Source of the DNA: Flaveria trinervia
Taxonomy: Eukaryota; Streptophyta; Magnoliopsida; Asterales; Asteraceae
Length of the DNA stretch: 64,000 bases
NCBI GenBank assembly: GCA_025506515.1
Contig: CM046443.1
Coordinates: 25,472,560 to 25,536,559 of the forward strand
Direction: 5' to 3'
The stretch's first letter is position 1. Each line of letters begins with the position of its first letter. Positions 44,512 to 57,179 of this stretch are shown piece by piece. A model generated the notes under the pieces. The model was not told the DNA's origin. It saw only the letters and a program-made list of their open reading frames with translations, and did not search any database. Made by a program: the position numbers and the translations under genes.

Positions 44512-44741
44512 TGTTGGACCAAAAGAACCAATGAGCCGGATCAGAAAAACCTTAAGTCCCACAGATGTCACAACAACTGCTGAAGTCCACAACAGCTGAA
44601 GACAAAGTCTGAAGACACAAGTACTGAAGACAAAGTCTGAAGACAAGTGCTGAAGACAAAGTCTGAAGACAAGTGCTGAAGACAAAGTCTGAAGACACAA
44701 GTACTGAAGACAAAGTCTGAAGACAAGTGCTGAAGACAAAG
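44512..44741 (+). repeat. LTR 5' fragment (T2)
   Basis: Same fragment and breakpoint as T0 and T1, preceded by AATAG. The TATA-like stretch downstream has lost one A (CTTTAATACC). Confidence 0.85.
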
Positions 44742-44882
44742 TTTCAACAACTGATGACTAACACCAAAACCTTCAGTCGTTTTCTAACCCTACCCTTTAA
44801 TACCTTATCCCACCTTCAGAGTTTTTACTTTATTCTCTTCTCAAACCTAACGTTCAAAAAACTCTGTAACCTCTCTTCATCA

Positions 44883-47800
44883 ATGGCGACCATGCAACTA
44901 AAACCTCGACACAACTGTGTCGCACATCTCACAAAATCGCCATACTGGACCAAGTTTCACAACGCCATTGATTTAATGGTTCAGTCACCTTACAAAACGG
45001 CTTTTCTGTTGTTAATCCCACCATATATGCTGAATCTCTTAACCAATTCTGGACAAACGTCACTCTTGTCTTTGAGGAGAATGACACAGAGTCTCTTCAA
45101 TCGTTTGTCCATCGTCAAAAAGTGGTCATTACTCCAGACATTCTTCGCCAAACCCTCAATCTGGATGATGCCACTTTCCCAACTGGTTATCCAAAGGGCA
45201 CAATCGATCAATCATTTGCCCAGCATGGATACCAGGGTGACCTGAGTGCATCTACAATATTGAAGAAACATTTCCAGGATGCCGAACGTCTCATCTTTCA
45301 CCTGGTAAATGTCTGCCTTGCCCCCAAGACTTCATCATGGGATCAAATGTCCACACGGTGGCAACAGGTAATGTACTCCATCCTTGAGCAACAACCTTTA
45401 AATTTTTCTGAAATACTATTTTTAGAGCTCAAGGATATGGCCCAAAAACAACTTGCTAACCGTTGGATATTATATCCTCGGTTCATAATGGCCATAATTG
45501 AAAACCAGCTTCAAGCTGAGGGACTTGTTGGCCTGGGAGTCCCTGCTACGGCTGTATTGCCTGAAGTATACTCCCGGCACAACTCTGACCAATCACTAAA
45601 AATGGCTGCCAAGCTGCGCAAACCCACGCAGCTGGAACCCACATCCACTACCTCCAAATCCAAAGTCCCCACCAAACCCACTAAAAAGAAGACAAAAAAG
45701 GCTACTCAGGGAAATGAGTCCCCTGAGGATGCCCCTGCAACACAAACGTAGGCTATATCCACTGGTTATAACCCCCTAGTGGATACAAGGACTTCACCAG
45801 CCACAGCCGCTCAGGATTCCTCTCGAAAGGAGCCTGCAGCAACCAAAGAAGGGGTACCCACTAATCTGGGATCTTCCTCATTTGAGAGATTGCCATTGAA
45901 GAGCACCATTCTCCCCAGGTGCATACTGATTTTATCCCATCTCCCACTGCAACCGCCCCACAAAGTCCTACTCTCATTATTGCAAACGTGCTGACTTAGC
46001 TGCATGCCTCTCCTCCTCCCCAACAAACACCAACAAAGGGGAAAACCACAGCAATTGAGGATGAGGATCAACATGCTTCTGACAGCCCACAACACAAGGT
46101 TTAACTGTTCTATCTCCTGGTGTGGATATGGAGACCAGAACATCTGGGGAGGCTGCCACCTCTTCTGAATCAGCACATGATCAGACTGAGGCTGGTAACA
46201 TAGCTCAGACCTCACCAGAGGCAACAGCTGATGAAGGACATTGTCCTGGGGCTGGAAGTCCCCAGTTCCAAGAAAAAGGGGCACATGCTAAAACTGGTCT
46301 ACACCCAGTGCATGTACATCCTGCCACAAGCTGGAGGTCAGGTGATTCAGCATCTGCTTATGATGACCTGGGCTTCTTTTATGATGTTCTGGCCCAGAAC
46401 ACAATTCTTGAGGAAGAAGTCAGTAGACTACAAAGACTACTTGACCAATTCTCTCACACAGCAAGTCCATCTGCCACCAACATAAACCCACAGATGGCAC
46501 CTTCACCTGAAGGTCTCCCACCACTCAGCCACTCAAAACTTCCAAGCCACCAACCTCTATTTTTGGCACTGCTTCTTAGGGACAGAACCCCTCTGAGCAA
46601 ATAACTGCTATCTTTCAGCAATCCCTACCTCTCATCACCCCAATGATCACAGACATTGTGATCAAAACCATGGATGAGAGGCTTCCCTCGATCATACAAC
46701 CCCTGGTGGAGGAGATTGTGAGCACAAGGCTTTCTGCTACTCAAACCCTTGCAACCAATGCAACCAAAAAGGGGGAGAGTCAGTCAGTGAAAGCAAAGAG
46801 GAAGAGCATAGAGGGGAAGAAAGAAAAGGAGACTGAGAAGGAAGAGGAGTTTGTGAAGGGAGCTGACATTGATCAAGTGGGTGAAAGTCACAAAGACTTT
46901 CATGTCACATATAAGAAGAGGAAGGTTGAAGGAAAAGAAAAAGAGCTCGAACACGATGAGATGATCAAAATGGCGGATGCTACACACAGTAAATCAATGG
47001 ACTCCATTATTGATCAACTGTATAGACAGGGGTTCGATACTACACAGCTTGACTCAGAGATTAGGAGACTTGAAGTTGAAGAAATTAACTCAAGATGGGG
47101 AAGTTATGATGCATTAGAAAGAGAAAGACTAGAGATCATGATCAGATTCATTGCAAAGTACCTTGGGAGATCATTGATCGAGATTAAGTCCTGGAACAGG
47201 GACAGTATCTTGGCAATAACCACCAAGATCTGTTCGTCCGAAGCATACACTAAGGGATTGGTGATTGAAGCACTAAATGAGGCAGGTGCTGGGAAAAGAA
47301 AGGAACTAGCAAAACACTCAAAAGCCTCACTCACTACAAGAATGCTAGAACAACCTGCAAAACCTCCCACTTCAAAATCACCACTACCACAACCCACTAA
47401 ACCAACTCCTTTACCCTCAAAACCAACAGCCGATGATGCACCCAAGAAGAAGAAGAGAAGGGTGTTGAGGCTAGAAGAAGAAGAAGAAGAGGATGATGAG
47501 GAAGAAGATAGGATGCCTCTTTCCGCAGTCCTAACTTTGCCTAAAGCCAAACCTATGCCCATCACTCCCACCTCACAGATGGAAGCTGTGAGAGTAAAGA
47601 TAGAAGAAGAACAACAGCAAAAGCTTCATGATGATGAGATGCTGAAAAGCATAGACAAAACTTATGCTGCTTCTTCATCAATAATCAGTAAGAAGAAAGA
47701 AGCTCTGAGATTGTACACCCTTGCTAACAGATTTCAATATCAAAAGGAAAAGGTGAGAATATGGCCTGATCCTAGGGTGGCTCACAGAATTGTGAAGAAA

Positions 47801-48222
47801 GACATTCCTTCGAGATACAAGGGCCAAGTAAAAAGGATCGTAGATGAAGAGATCATAGTGGTCCTTGTAGTATCACCCTGGGAAATTGTAGAAGATTTCA
47901 AGAAGGCCTATGAAACTAACAGCCACCCCAAAAGATGTTAGAGAACAGAGTAATTAAAAACAGGTTAGTCTACAAGAGGCTTGAGAACTTCAAACAAAAT
48001 GAGCTCAGTCTGTTACTTGAAGGGACTCACCCAGATGAGTTTGCATACAGACAGATCACAACAGTTGAGCTCAAAAATGGCAAACAGGCTAAGTACATTT
48101 CAGAGCTGTATGGGCGTGAAGGATTGTTTGATGGTGGAGCTGAAAATCTTACCATGGAAGAACAAATTATGTTTCTCAGAGCATACACCAGAGAATCCTA
48201 CAGGCTTATACATAAGAAGTAG
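44883..48222 (+). pseudogene. post-pol accessory ORF, best-preserved copy (T2)
   Basis: Longest open pieces of the family: 45122-45751 (N-terminal domain and linker), 46643-47941 (432 codons, from MITDIVIKTMDERLP to the shared frameshift) and 47935-48222 (C-terminal 95 codons with LLLEGTHPDEF and ending ESYRLIHKK). In-frame TAGs in ACTTAGCTG (about 45998) and TCTTAGGGA (about 46577) occur in all four copies. The CAG-to-TAG at 45749 is shared only with T1. The PKKKKRRV cluster near 47441 followed by about 15 acidic residues suggests nuclear targeting if translated. The stop at 48222 is followed by a conserved segment up to the polypurine tract at about 48431. Confidence 0.75.
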
Positions 48223-48437
48223 ATTTCATGGATAGGACCACAACCCTGTGTCCAGTTCCCCAAAGTCAGGGCTCCTATCCATACCATGCCAACCAAATAT
48301 CAGAAATCTATTCCCAGGCCAGTGCTTAATTGGGTCATCTTCTTAGCTGATCAAGAAGGAAAAAGACCAATCTTATTGCCAACAATAAGGGGGACCTCAA
48401 TAAAGTTAAGGTTCTGGCTGCATTGGTTCAGGGGAGT

Positions 48438-48622
48438 TGTTGGACCAAAAGACCATGAGCCGGATCAGAAAAACCTTAAGTCCCACAGACATCACAACAA
48501 TTGCTGAAGTCCACAACAGCAGAAGACAAAGTCTGAAGACATAAGTACTGAAGACAAAGTCTGAAGACAAGTGCTAAAGACAAAGTCTGAAGACAAGTGC
48601 TGAAGACAAAGTCTGAAGACAA
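48438..48622 (+). repeat. truncated LTR at T2/T3 junction
   Basis: Same breakpoint as at T1/T2. The polypurine tract and LTR start have lost bases here (GGGGAGTTGTTGGACC; GACCATGAGCC). Confidence 0.9.
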
Positions 48623-48657
48623 TATTCAAATACACATGATTCAAATAACATAAACAA

Positions 48658-50776
48658 CTACGCATTACTCTTGTCTTGAATCATGTGCTCCTCTTCTGAC
48701 GGGGCTAAAGTAGAGGCACCTTTTTCTTGAGCTCTCTTGGTCCTCCTTTCACTTGCAGATGTGGCACCCATAGCAGAAGTATCTCCTTCTCCTTCATCAT
48801 CATCATCACCTGCTTCATCACCTCCCTCTATATCATCACCATGATCATTATCATCTGCATCATCATCATCATCATCATTGTCATCATCATCATCTCCATC
48901 ATCTCCATCACCTTCTCGGATATTTAGAGGCACTTCTTTGGATCCCTTCATTCTCAGCATAAGCTTCTTGTTCTGGGCCTCTAAATCCTGTATCCTCTGT
49001 ACTGAGGATGTATGTATCTCTTTCAGCTCAGTGATCTCTTTGCTTTGAGCCTCAATCCTTTGAATGGATGAGGCATGTGTCTCCTGCAGCTCCTCAATCT
49101 GTTGGCTCTGAGCCTCGATCCTCTGGGCTTGGGAGACATTGAGCTCCATCAGCTGATTAAGCTGAGAGGCTCTTTGTTCATCTGTAGCCAGCAGCTTTAG
49201 CACTAACCTGTTAAGGTTAGCCAGCCGCTCCTCTAACCCGACAGATGGGTAAGAGGATCCAAAAATAGGTGGGACCTGAGATGAGGTCCCTGCTCCATGA
49301 GTGGTGGTGGTGGTAGTGAATGTAGAGAATTGGGGGTAGTATAGATGTGGGTGGCTGTGGATGAGCTGTAGTGGTGGTGGATGGGAAGTGGGTAACTGGT
49401 GGAGTTGTGGTAGGTGAAGTGGTAGTAGGTAGAGAGGTGGTAGTGGTGGTGGGTGGAGTGGTGGTAGTGCTGGTAGGTGGAGTGATGGTAGTGGTGGCTG
49501 TAGGTGGAGTGGTGGAAGTGGTGGTAGTAGTGATGGTGGTGATAAACATCATCCTCCCCCTCTTCTTCTTCATCCCGTGGGGCTGAGCCATCCGTTTCTT
49601 CCTCGAGCCCCTCGAGGTGGATGCTCCCCATGGGGCTGCTGGGCTGATCGGGAGTATAACTAGGATCAGTAGCAGTCTCCCTAGACTCTCTAGGGCGTCC
49701 TACAACCTCCTGAATACCTCAGTCGGTGGAAACCACCCTGCTCCCCACAATACGATTCAAGGGCTTCTCGTCTGTATCCTCCTCCTTATCAAGACGAAAG
49801 TCCTGATGGAACCCTGCTGCCTCTGTTCCACCTTGGGTGGATGCTGGAGATGCTATATTAGCAGTGAGGGGCCTCAAGTGAGTGGGCCCTGCATCTCCAC
49901 CATAACCACTGTCATCGTCGTTGGAATCATCGTCTGGGAGCAAAAGTTTCTCAACATCAGAATCACTGTCTGCGTTGTGCCATTTTCACCTACCTGGCGC
50001 CACGTAATCAACCTGGGCTAGATGCTCGAAGAGTCTCTTCACCGGGGGTTTGACCTGCTTTCCCCAGTAGACCTTCATGCAACCTAGTGTCGTGTCATCC
50101 ATTACCTCCAACGACACCGCATCTTGGCTCTCCTTAGGTAGAGAGGGCAGCTTCTCATCAATGATCATTTGGAGAAACCTAGGGTACATGCAAAAACCCT
50201 CTTTAGCCTCCAGATTCTCTCTACCAGATAAGAGAATATCATGCTCAAGAAGCTAAAATGGTGGTTCAGAACCAGTGGCACGTAGGCATTTTGAATCTAG
50301 CCTGAAAGATCATCAAACCCACCCCTTCTCGAAGCCAAGCACTTTAGGATGGCATGTGCTAAGTACTTGTACCGGGGACACAGGTTGCTCTTGTTCAGCA
50401 CACCTGCATTAATATCCCCAGCGTACTTCATCCTTAAGAAGCACCCTCTCATAGTCAGCGGGTGAAGTCTAGTAGGGTGATCAGCATCGTCACCCAAGGC
50501 AAGTACACATCGAATATCCTCAGCTGTGACCTTGATCGCCTGACCAAAATAACTACTAGTGATGCTGTAAGGCTCGTGTGTACAGTCAACTGATGCCCCC
50601 TCCCAAAAGGCCTGCCGGATAGACCTATAGGGAGTGCATGTTGTGGATATAGCCCTGTAGATCCTGGATCTCATAAGGAATGTGATAATCCCTGCAAACT
50701 CGGTGCCATTCCGAGTAGTGGCATCTAAATGAGCACATATGTTGTGCTTGGGGTTGATGGACCACCTGTCAGCCAT
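48658..50776 (-). pseudogene. minus-strand post-pol-type ORF (T3)
   Basis: The N-terminal 159 codons are open (50776-50297), as in T0. The C-terminal 181 codons (49203-48658) are open and show the intended end of the protein, a basic/acidic tail ending QDKSNA. Two frameshifts in the GTGGTGGTAG-rich linker (about 49330 and 49635) separate the parts. Both the TAG after the N-terminal domain and the TGA upstream of the acidic stretch are kept. Confidence 0.6.
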
Positions 50777-52010
50777 AGATCTGTAATACAAGACACATAG
50801 ACATTAGATCACCACCTATCAAAAATCAATTCTAATTAGCTTGGTTGAATTCAGTCTGGTTCAATCATGCGATTGAACCATGCGACTGTGTTCAGTCGGT
50901 TGACCTGGCATGTGACTGGGTTCAATCGGGTGACTGAGCAGGCGACTGAGTTCAATCGGGTGACTGAGCCTGCGATTGGTTCAATCGGCCGACTGAGCCT
51001 GCGATTGGTTCAATCGGCCGACTGAGCTCATTCGTATTATCCATTCAATCGATTGAGTCATTCGACCAGCTCAATCGCGTGATTGTTGTTCATCCTGGTG
51101 TCCAGTTGCATGACCCACTGTTTGGTCAACTGATATACGAATTTGAACCAAATCTTGAAATTAGACGTCGTGTATTGGTTCCTTAGACTCGCAATCATTA
51201 TACTAATAACCTAATAGCCTTGGTTTTAACATTTTGCATAGTTTAGTTAGGTTATTAGTCAACTTTTAGTGTCGGTTCTTGTAAAGGCCGAGAATTACAA
51301 ATTAGGGCTCAAATCAAATCAACTTCGGTTACACAACACCGCATTGTACCTGTATAACAAGTAGAACTCGTTAGAATGTCGAAATTAGGAGTGAAAATCG
51401 GTCAGTGAAAATTTTGGCAGAGTAACGGTACAGTGTGCGATTTTAAGGCGATTAGGGGGTGATGAGGTTATGCGATCGACTATGGACCTATTTATGCTGA
51501 ATCTGGTTTCAATTGGCCGACTGGACCCATTCGCTCTGTTCATTCGGGCGATTGGACCTCAGTCATGCGATTGGTTCAGTCAATCACATTCAGTCGGCCG
51601 ACTGGATTTCAGTCGGGCGACTGACTCATTCGCACAGCTCCATTCGGTCGACTGGCTCAATCTGATAAGCCATTCGGGTGAATGGTTCATACTCATGTGC
51701 CATTCGGCTGTCTAGTGCATGAGTATGGTCCATTCGTATGGTTGGACTCATGGTCCAGTCGTGCGATTGGATCATACTCATGATTTTGACTTTATGACCA
51801 TTCCACACTAAAACCCTATTAACCTTTGATTAGACATTTTAAGCACTCGATCATCTTAGACATGACCATTTTAACCTGGAAAACTTTTGATCACCTCAGA
51901 CATGATCCTTCTAAAAACACTTTGTCACCTCAGACGTGATTGATTTTACATTTGAAAACACGTGTGGTCACCTCAGACGTGACCCTTTTAGGTGATTAAA
52001 TCCCCTATAG
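50777..52010. repeat. palindrome-rich divergent intergenic region (T3)
   Basis: Copy identical to T0 as far as I can read, with blocks at about 50862-51107 and 51506-51807. Confidence 0.75.
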
Positions 52011-52379
52011 AAATCCATGGCGTAGTCCATATTTAACAAACTGAATTGACGAAATTTAAACAAAATAAAAGACTTAAAACAGAAATACAAAACTAAAACT
52101 TGTTTTTGAGGTTTTGTGAGGTGTAAATCCTAAGATAGAAATCTAATGAATTCGGTTCCTGAAAAGGCAGCTTCAATTCATTTTGACCATAGATGAACCA
52201 ATTCAGTTTGGAATCATACAGGAATTTCAAATCATTCGGTACATTTTATCAAAAACCATTTGATGCTCGATTCTTGTTTTTCATCTAGAGTCGTCAGCAA
52301 GTTCAGGAAATCATACTAGTACTGTTAGATCCCCACATTGATTTGGACTTTCAAGAATTGTAGCCACGATGATTGTCAG

Positions 52380-52855
52380 TATACTGGTCCTCTTAAATCC
52401 ATACACAGACTTTTGACGCAGATTGGTGATAGTTTAAGGTTTGATTATTTCAACAAGCATTTGTGGATCCCACACTTATATGGTAATCAACATTCCTCAG
52501 GAGATTTTTGAGCGGTCTCAGGGTAGTTTTCAAGAAGAAACTATTCTTAGAACTTTCAAAGAGAAGCCAAACCTCAGGTCAGTGCCACCGCACAGCAGAG
52601 AGGCACATAACCTATCTTCTTGTTGAGCAAGTTTAATCTTTTTGCATATATCTCACCAACAACATAGGTTATTAGTTTGATTGCTTTTTTTTTTTCCATG
52701 TGCTTTTGCTCATATTTTGTCATACGCACACATTTGTGGCGTTTATTCTGCTCGTCACCCCTAATTGGAATTTTGTTGATTGTGTTAACCAGGGATAAGA
52801 TGATAACCCACAACATTGTTGAACAACTTAGTTTGTTCTTGAGATCACCAATAAG
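52380..52855 (+). pseudogene. spliced-looking gene fragment (T3)
   Basis: Same as the T0 copy: exons 52380-52577 and 52793-52855, with the long T run in the intron. Confidence 0.5.
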
Positions 52856-53262
52856 GTCTAATCATCTATTGTGTTGAATCTACCGACATATCATCTATGG
52901 TCTAGCAACTTCTAGGTCTACTTTCTTTGTGTTACCTTAGTAGTAGCTAGTTTATTATCATTTTTCCTTTTATATTGCTCAGACTACACAGACTTATAAT
53001 TTAAACTTCACATCTTATTCAATGTAAACTTTTAAAGTCCCAATTGATTTGTTCCTGTGTACTATCATTTTCCAAAGTCATTGAATCGGTATCACAGATA
53101 CGATCTAGTTTCTATCAGCTAGCCTCTCCTCCTCCCTCGTTTTTTTATTTATTATAATGTTACTAACTAAACCTATTCTCCCCCTAAAATTCTAAAATCG
53201 TAACCAATTTTCGCTTTTTAGGATTTTAATAGGCGACAAAAAAACACCATTTAATTAAATAG

Positions 53263-53492
53263 TGTTGGACCAAAAGAACCAATGAGCCGGATCAGAAAAA
53301 CCTTAAGTCCCACAGATGTCACAACAACTGCTGAAGTCCACAACAGCTGAAGACAAAGTCTGAAGACACAAGTACTGAAGACAAAGTCTGAAGACAAGTG
53401 CTGAAGACAAAGTCTGAAGACAAGTGCTGAAGACAAAGTCTGAAGACACAAGTACTGAAGACAAAGTCTGAAGACAAGTGCTGAAGACAAAG
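53263..53492 (+). repeat. LTR 5' fragment (T3)
   Basis: Same fragment and breakpoint as T0; it is the left end of the right-hand composite element. Confidence 0.85.
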
Positions 53493-53633
53493 TTTCAACA
53501 ACTGATGACTAACACCAAAACCTTCAGTCGTTTTCTAACCCTACCCTTTAAATACCTTATCCCACTTCAGAGTTTTTACTTTATTCTCTTCTCAAACCTA
53601 ACGTTCAAAAAACTCTGTAACCTCTCTTCATCA

Positions 53634-56600
53634 ATGGCGACCATGCAACTAAAACCTCGACACAACTGTGTCGCACATCTCACAAAATCGCCATACTGGA
53701 CCAAGTTTCACAACGCCATTGATTTAATGGTTCAGTCACCTTACAAAACGGCTTTTCTGTTAAATCCCACCATATATGCTGAATCTCTTACCAATTCTGG
53801 ACAAACGTCACTCTTGTCTTTGAGGAGAATGACACAGAGTCTCTTCATCGTTTGTCCATCGTCAAAAAGTGGTCATTACTCCAGACATTCTTCGCCAAAC
53901 CCTCAATCTGGATGATGCCACTTTCCAACTGGTTATCCAAAGGGCACAATCGATCAATCATTTGCCCAGCATGGATACCAGGGTGACCTGAGTGCATCTA
54001 CAATATTGAAGAAACATTTCCAGGATGCCGAACGTCTCATCTTTCACCTGGTAAATGTCTGCCTTGCCCCCAAGACTTCATCATGGGATCAAATGTCCAC
54101 ACGGTGGCAACAGGTAATGTACTCCATCCTTGAGCAACAACCTTTAAATTTTTCTGAAATACTATTTTTAGAGCTCAAGGATATGGCCCAAAAACAACTT
54201 GCTAACCGTTGGATATTATATCCTCGGTTCATAATGGCCATAATTGAAAACCAGCTTCAAGCTGAGGGACTTGTTGGCCTGGGAGTCCCTGCTACGGCTG
54301 TATTGCCTGAAGTATACTCCCGGCACAACTCTGACCAATCACTAAAAATGGCTGCCAAGCTGCGCAAACCCACGCAGCTGGAACCCACAGCCACTACCTC
54401 CAAATCCAAGTCCCCACCAAACCCACTAAAAAGAAGACAAAAAAGGCTACTCAGGGAAATGAGTCCCCTGAGGATGCCCCTGCAACACAAACGCAGGCTA
54501 TATCCACTGGTTATAACCCCCTAGTGGATACAAGGACTTCACCAGCCACAGCCGCTCAGGATTCCTCTCGAAAGGAGCCTGCAGCAACCAAAGAAGGGGT
54601 ACCCACTAATCTGGGATCTTCCTCATTTGAGGAGATTGCCATTGAAGAGCACCATTCTCCCCAGGTGCATACTGATTTTATCCCATCTCCCACTGCAACC
54701 GCCCCACAAAGTCCTACTCTCATTATTGCAAACGTGCTGACTTAGCTGCATGCCTCTCCTCCTCCCCAACAAACCCACCAAAGGGGAAAACCACAGCAAT
54801 TGAGGATGAGGATCAACATGCTTCTGACAGCCCACAACACAAGGGTTAACTGTTCTATCTCCTGGTGTGGATATGGAGACCAGAACATCTGGGGAGGCGG
54901 CCACCTCTTCTGAATCAGCACATGATCAGACTGAGGCTGGTAACATAGCTCAGACCTCACCAGAGGCAACAGCTGATGAAGGACATTGTCCTGGGGCTGG
55001 AAGTCCCCAGTTCCAAGAAAAAGGGGCACATGCTAAAACTGTCTACACCCAGTGCATGTACATCCTGCCACAAGCTGGAGGTCAGGTGATTCAGCATCTG
55101 CTTATGATGACCTGGGCTTCTTTTATGATGTTATTGGCCCAGAACACAATTCTTGAGGAAGAAGTCAGTAGACTACAAAGACTACTTGACCAATTCTCTC
55201 ACACAGCAAGTCCATCTGCCACCAACATAAACCCACAGATGGCACCTTCACCTGAAGGTCTCCACACACTCAGCCACTCAAAACTTCCAAGCCACCAACC
55301 TCTATTTTTGGCACTGCTTCTTAGGGACAGAACCCCTCTGAGCAAATAACTGCTATCTTTCAGCAATCCCTACCTCTCATCACCCCAATGATCACAGACA
55401 TTGTGATCAAAACCATGGATGAGAGGCTTCCCTCGATCATACAACCCCTGGTGGAGGAGATTGTGAGCACAAGGCTTTCTGCTACTCAAACCCTTGCAAC
55501 CAATGCAACCAAAAAGGGGGAGAGTCAGTCAGTGAAAGCAAAGAGGAAGAGCATAGAGGGGAAGAAAGAAAAGGAGACTGAGAAGGAAGAGGAGTTTGTG
55601 AAGGGAGCTGACATTGATCAAGTGGGTGAAAGTCACAAAGACTTTCATGTCACATATAAGAAGAGGAAGGTTGAAGGAAAAGAAAAAGAGCTCGAACACG
55701 ATGAGATGATCAAAATGGCGGATGCTACACACAGTAAATCAATGGACTCCATTATTGATCAACTGTATAGACAGGGGTTCGATACTGCACAGCTTGACTC
55801 AGAGATTAGGAGACTTGAAGTTGAAGAAATTAACTCAAGATGGGGAAGTTATGATGCATTAGAAAGAGAAAGACTAGAGATCATGATCAGATTCATTGCA
55901 AAGTACCTTGGGAGATCATTGATCGAGATTAAGTCCTGGAACAGGGACAGTATCTTGGCAATAACCACCAAGATCTGTTCGTCCGAAGCATACACTAAGG
56001 GATTGGTGATTGAAGCACTAAATGAGGCAGGTGCTAGGAACAGAAAGGAAGTAGCAAATCACTCAAAAGCCTCACTCACTACAAGAATGCTAGAACAACC
56101 TGCAAAACCTCCCACTTCAAAATCACCACTACCACAACCCACCAAACCAACTCCTTTACCCTCAAAACCAACAGCCGATGATGCACCCAAGAAGAAGAAG
56201 AGAAGGGTGTTGAGGCTAGAAGAAGAAGAAGAAGAGGATGATGAGGAAGAAGATAGGCTGCCTCTTTCCGCAGTCCTAACTTTGCCTAAAGCCAACCTAT
56301 GCCCATCACTCCCACCTCACAGATGGAAGCTGTGAGAGTAAAGATAGAAGAAGAACAACAGCAAAAGCTTCATGATGATGAGATGCTGAAAAGCATAGAC
56401 AAAACTTATGCTGCTTCTTCATCAATAATCAGTATGAAGAAAGAAGCTCTGAGATTGTACACCCTTGCTAACACATTTCAATATCAAAAGGAAAAGGTGA
56501 GATATGGCCTGATCCTAGGGTGGCTCACAGAATTGTGAAGAAAGACATTCCTTCGAGATACAAGGGCCAAGTAAAAAGGATCGTAGATGAAGAGATCACA

Positions 56601-56963
56601 GTGGTCCTTGTAGTATCACCCTGGGAAATTGTAGAAGATTTCAAGAAGGCCTATGAAACTAACAGCCACCCCAAAAGATGTTAGAGAACAGAGTAATTAA
56701 AACGGGTTAGTCTACAAGAGGCTTGAGAACTTCAAACAAAATGAGCTCAGTCTGTTACTTGAAGGGACTCACCCAGATGAGTTTGCATACAGACAGATCA
56801 CAACAGTTGAGCTCAAAAATGGCAAACAGGCTAAGTACATTTCAGAGCTGTATGGGTGTGAAGATTGTTTGATGGTGGAGCTGAAAATCTTACCATGGAA
56901 GAACAAATTATGTTTCTCAGAGCATACACCAGAGAATCCTACAGGCTTATACATGGAAAGTAG
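53634..56963 (+). pseudogene. post-pol accessory ORF (T3)
   Basis: Carries the same breaks as T0, including the private ones near 53800, 53915, 56297 and 56505. This supports T0 and T3 being one locus duplicated late or assembled twice. Confidence 0.7.
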
Positions 56964-57179
56964 ATTTCATGGATAGGACCACAACCCTGTGTCCAGTTCC
57001 CCAATGTCAGGGCTCTATCCATACTATGCCAACCAAATTTCAGAAATCTATTCCCAGGCCAGTGCTTAATTGGGTCATCTTCTTAGCTGATCAAGAAGGA
57101 AAAAGACCAATCTTATTGCCAACAATAAGTGGGACCTCAATAAAGTTAAGGTTTTGGCTGCATTGGTTCAGGGGGAGTT

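Larger units (their letters stand above)
39881..48622. repeat. 8.74-kb tandem unit, copy T2
   Basis: 8742 bp long, against 8739 bp for T1. It differs from T1 by scattered substitutions and many one- or two-base indels. It carries the best-preserved plus-strand ORF (432 open codons at 46643-47941) and the best-preserved 3' half of the minus ORF (397 open codons at 40007-41200). Confidence 0.93.
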
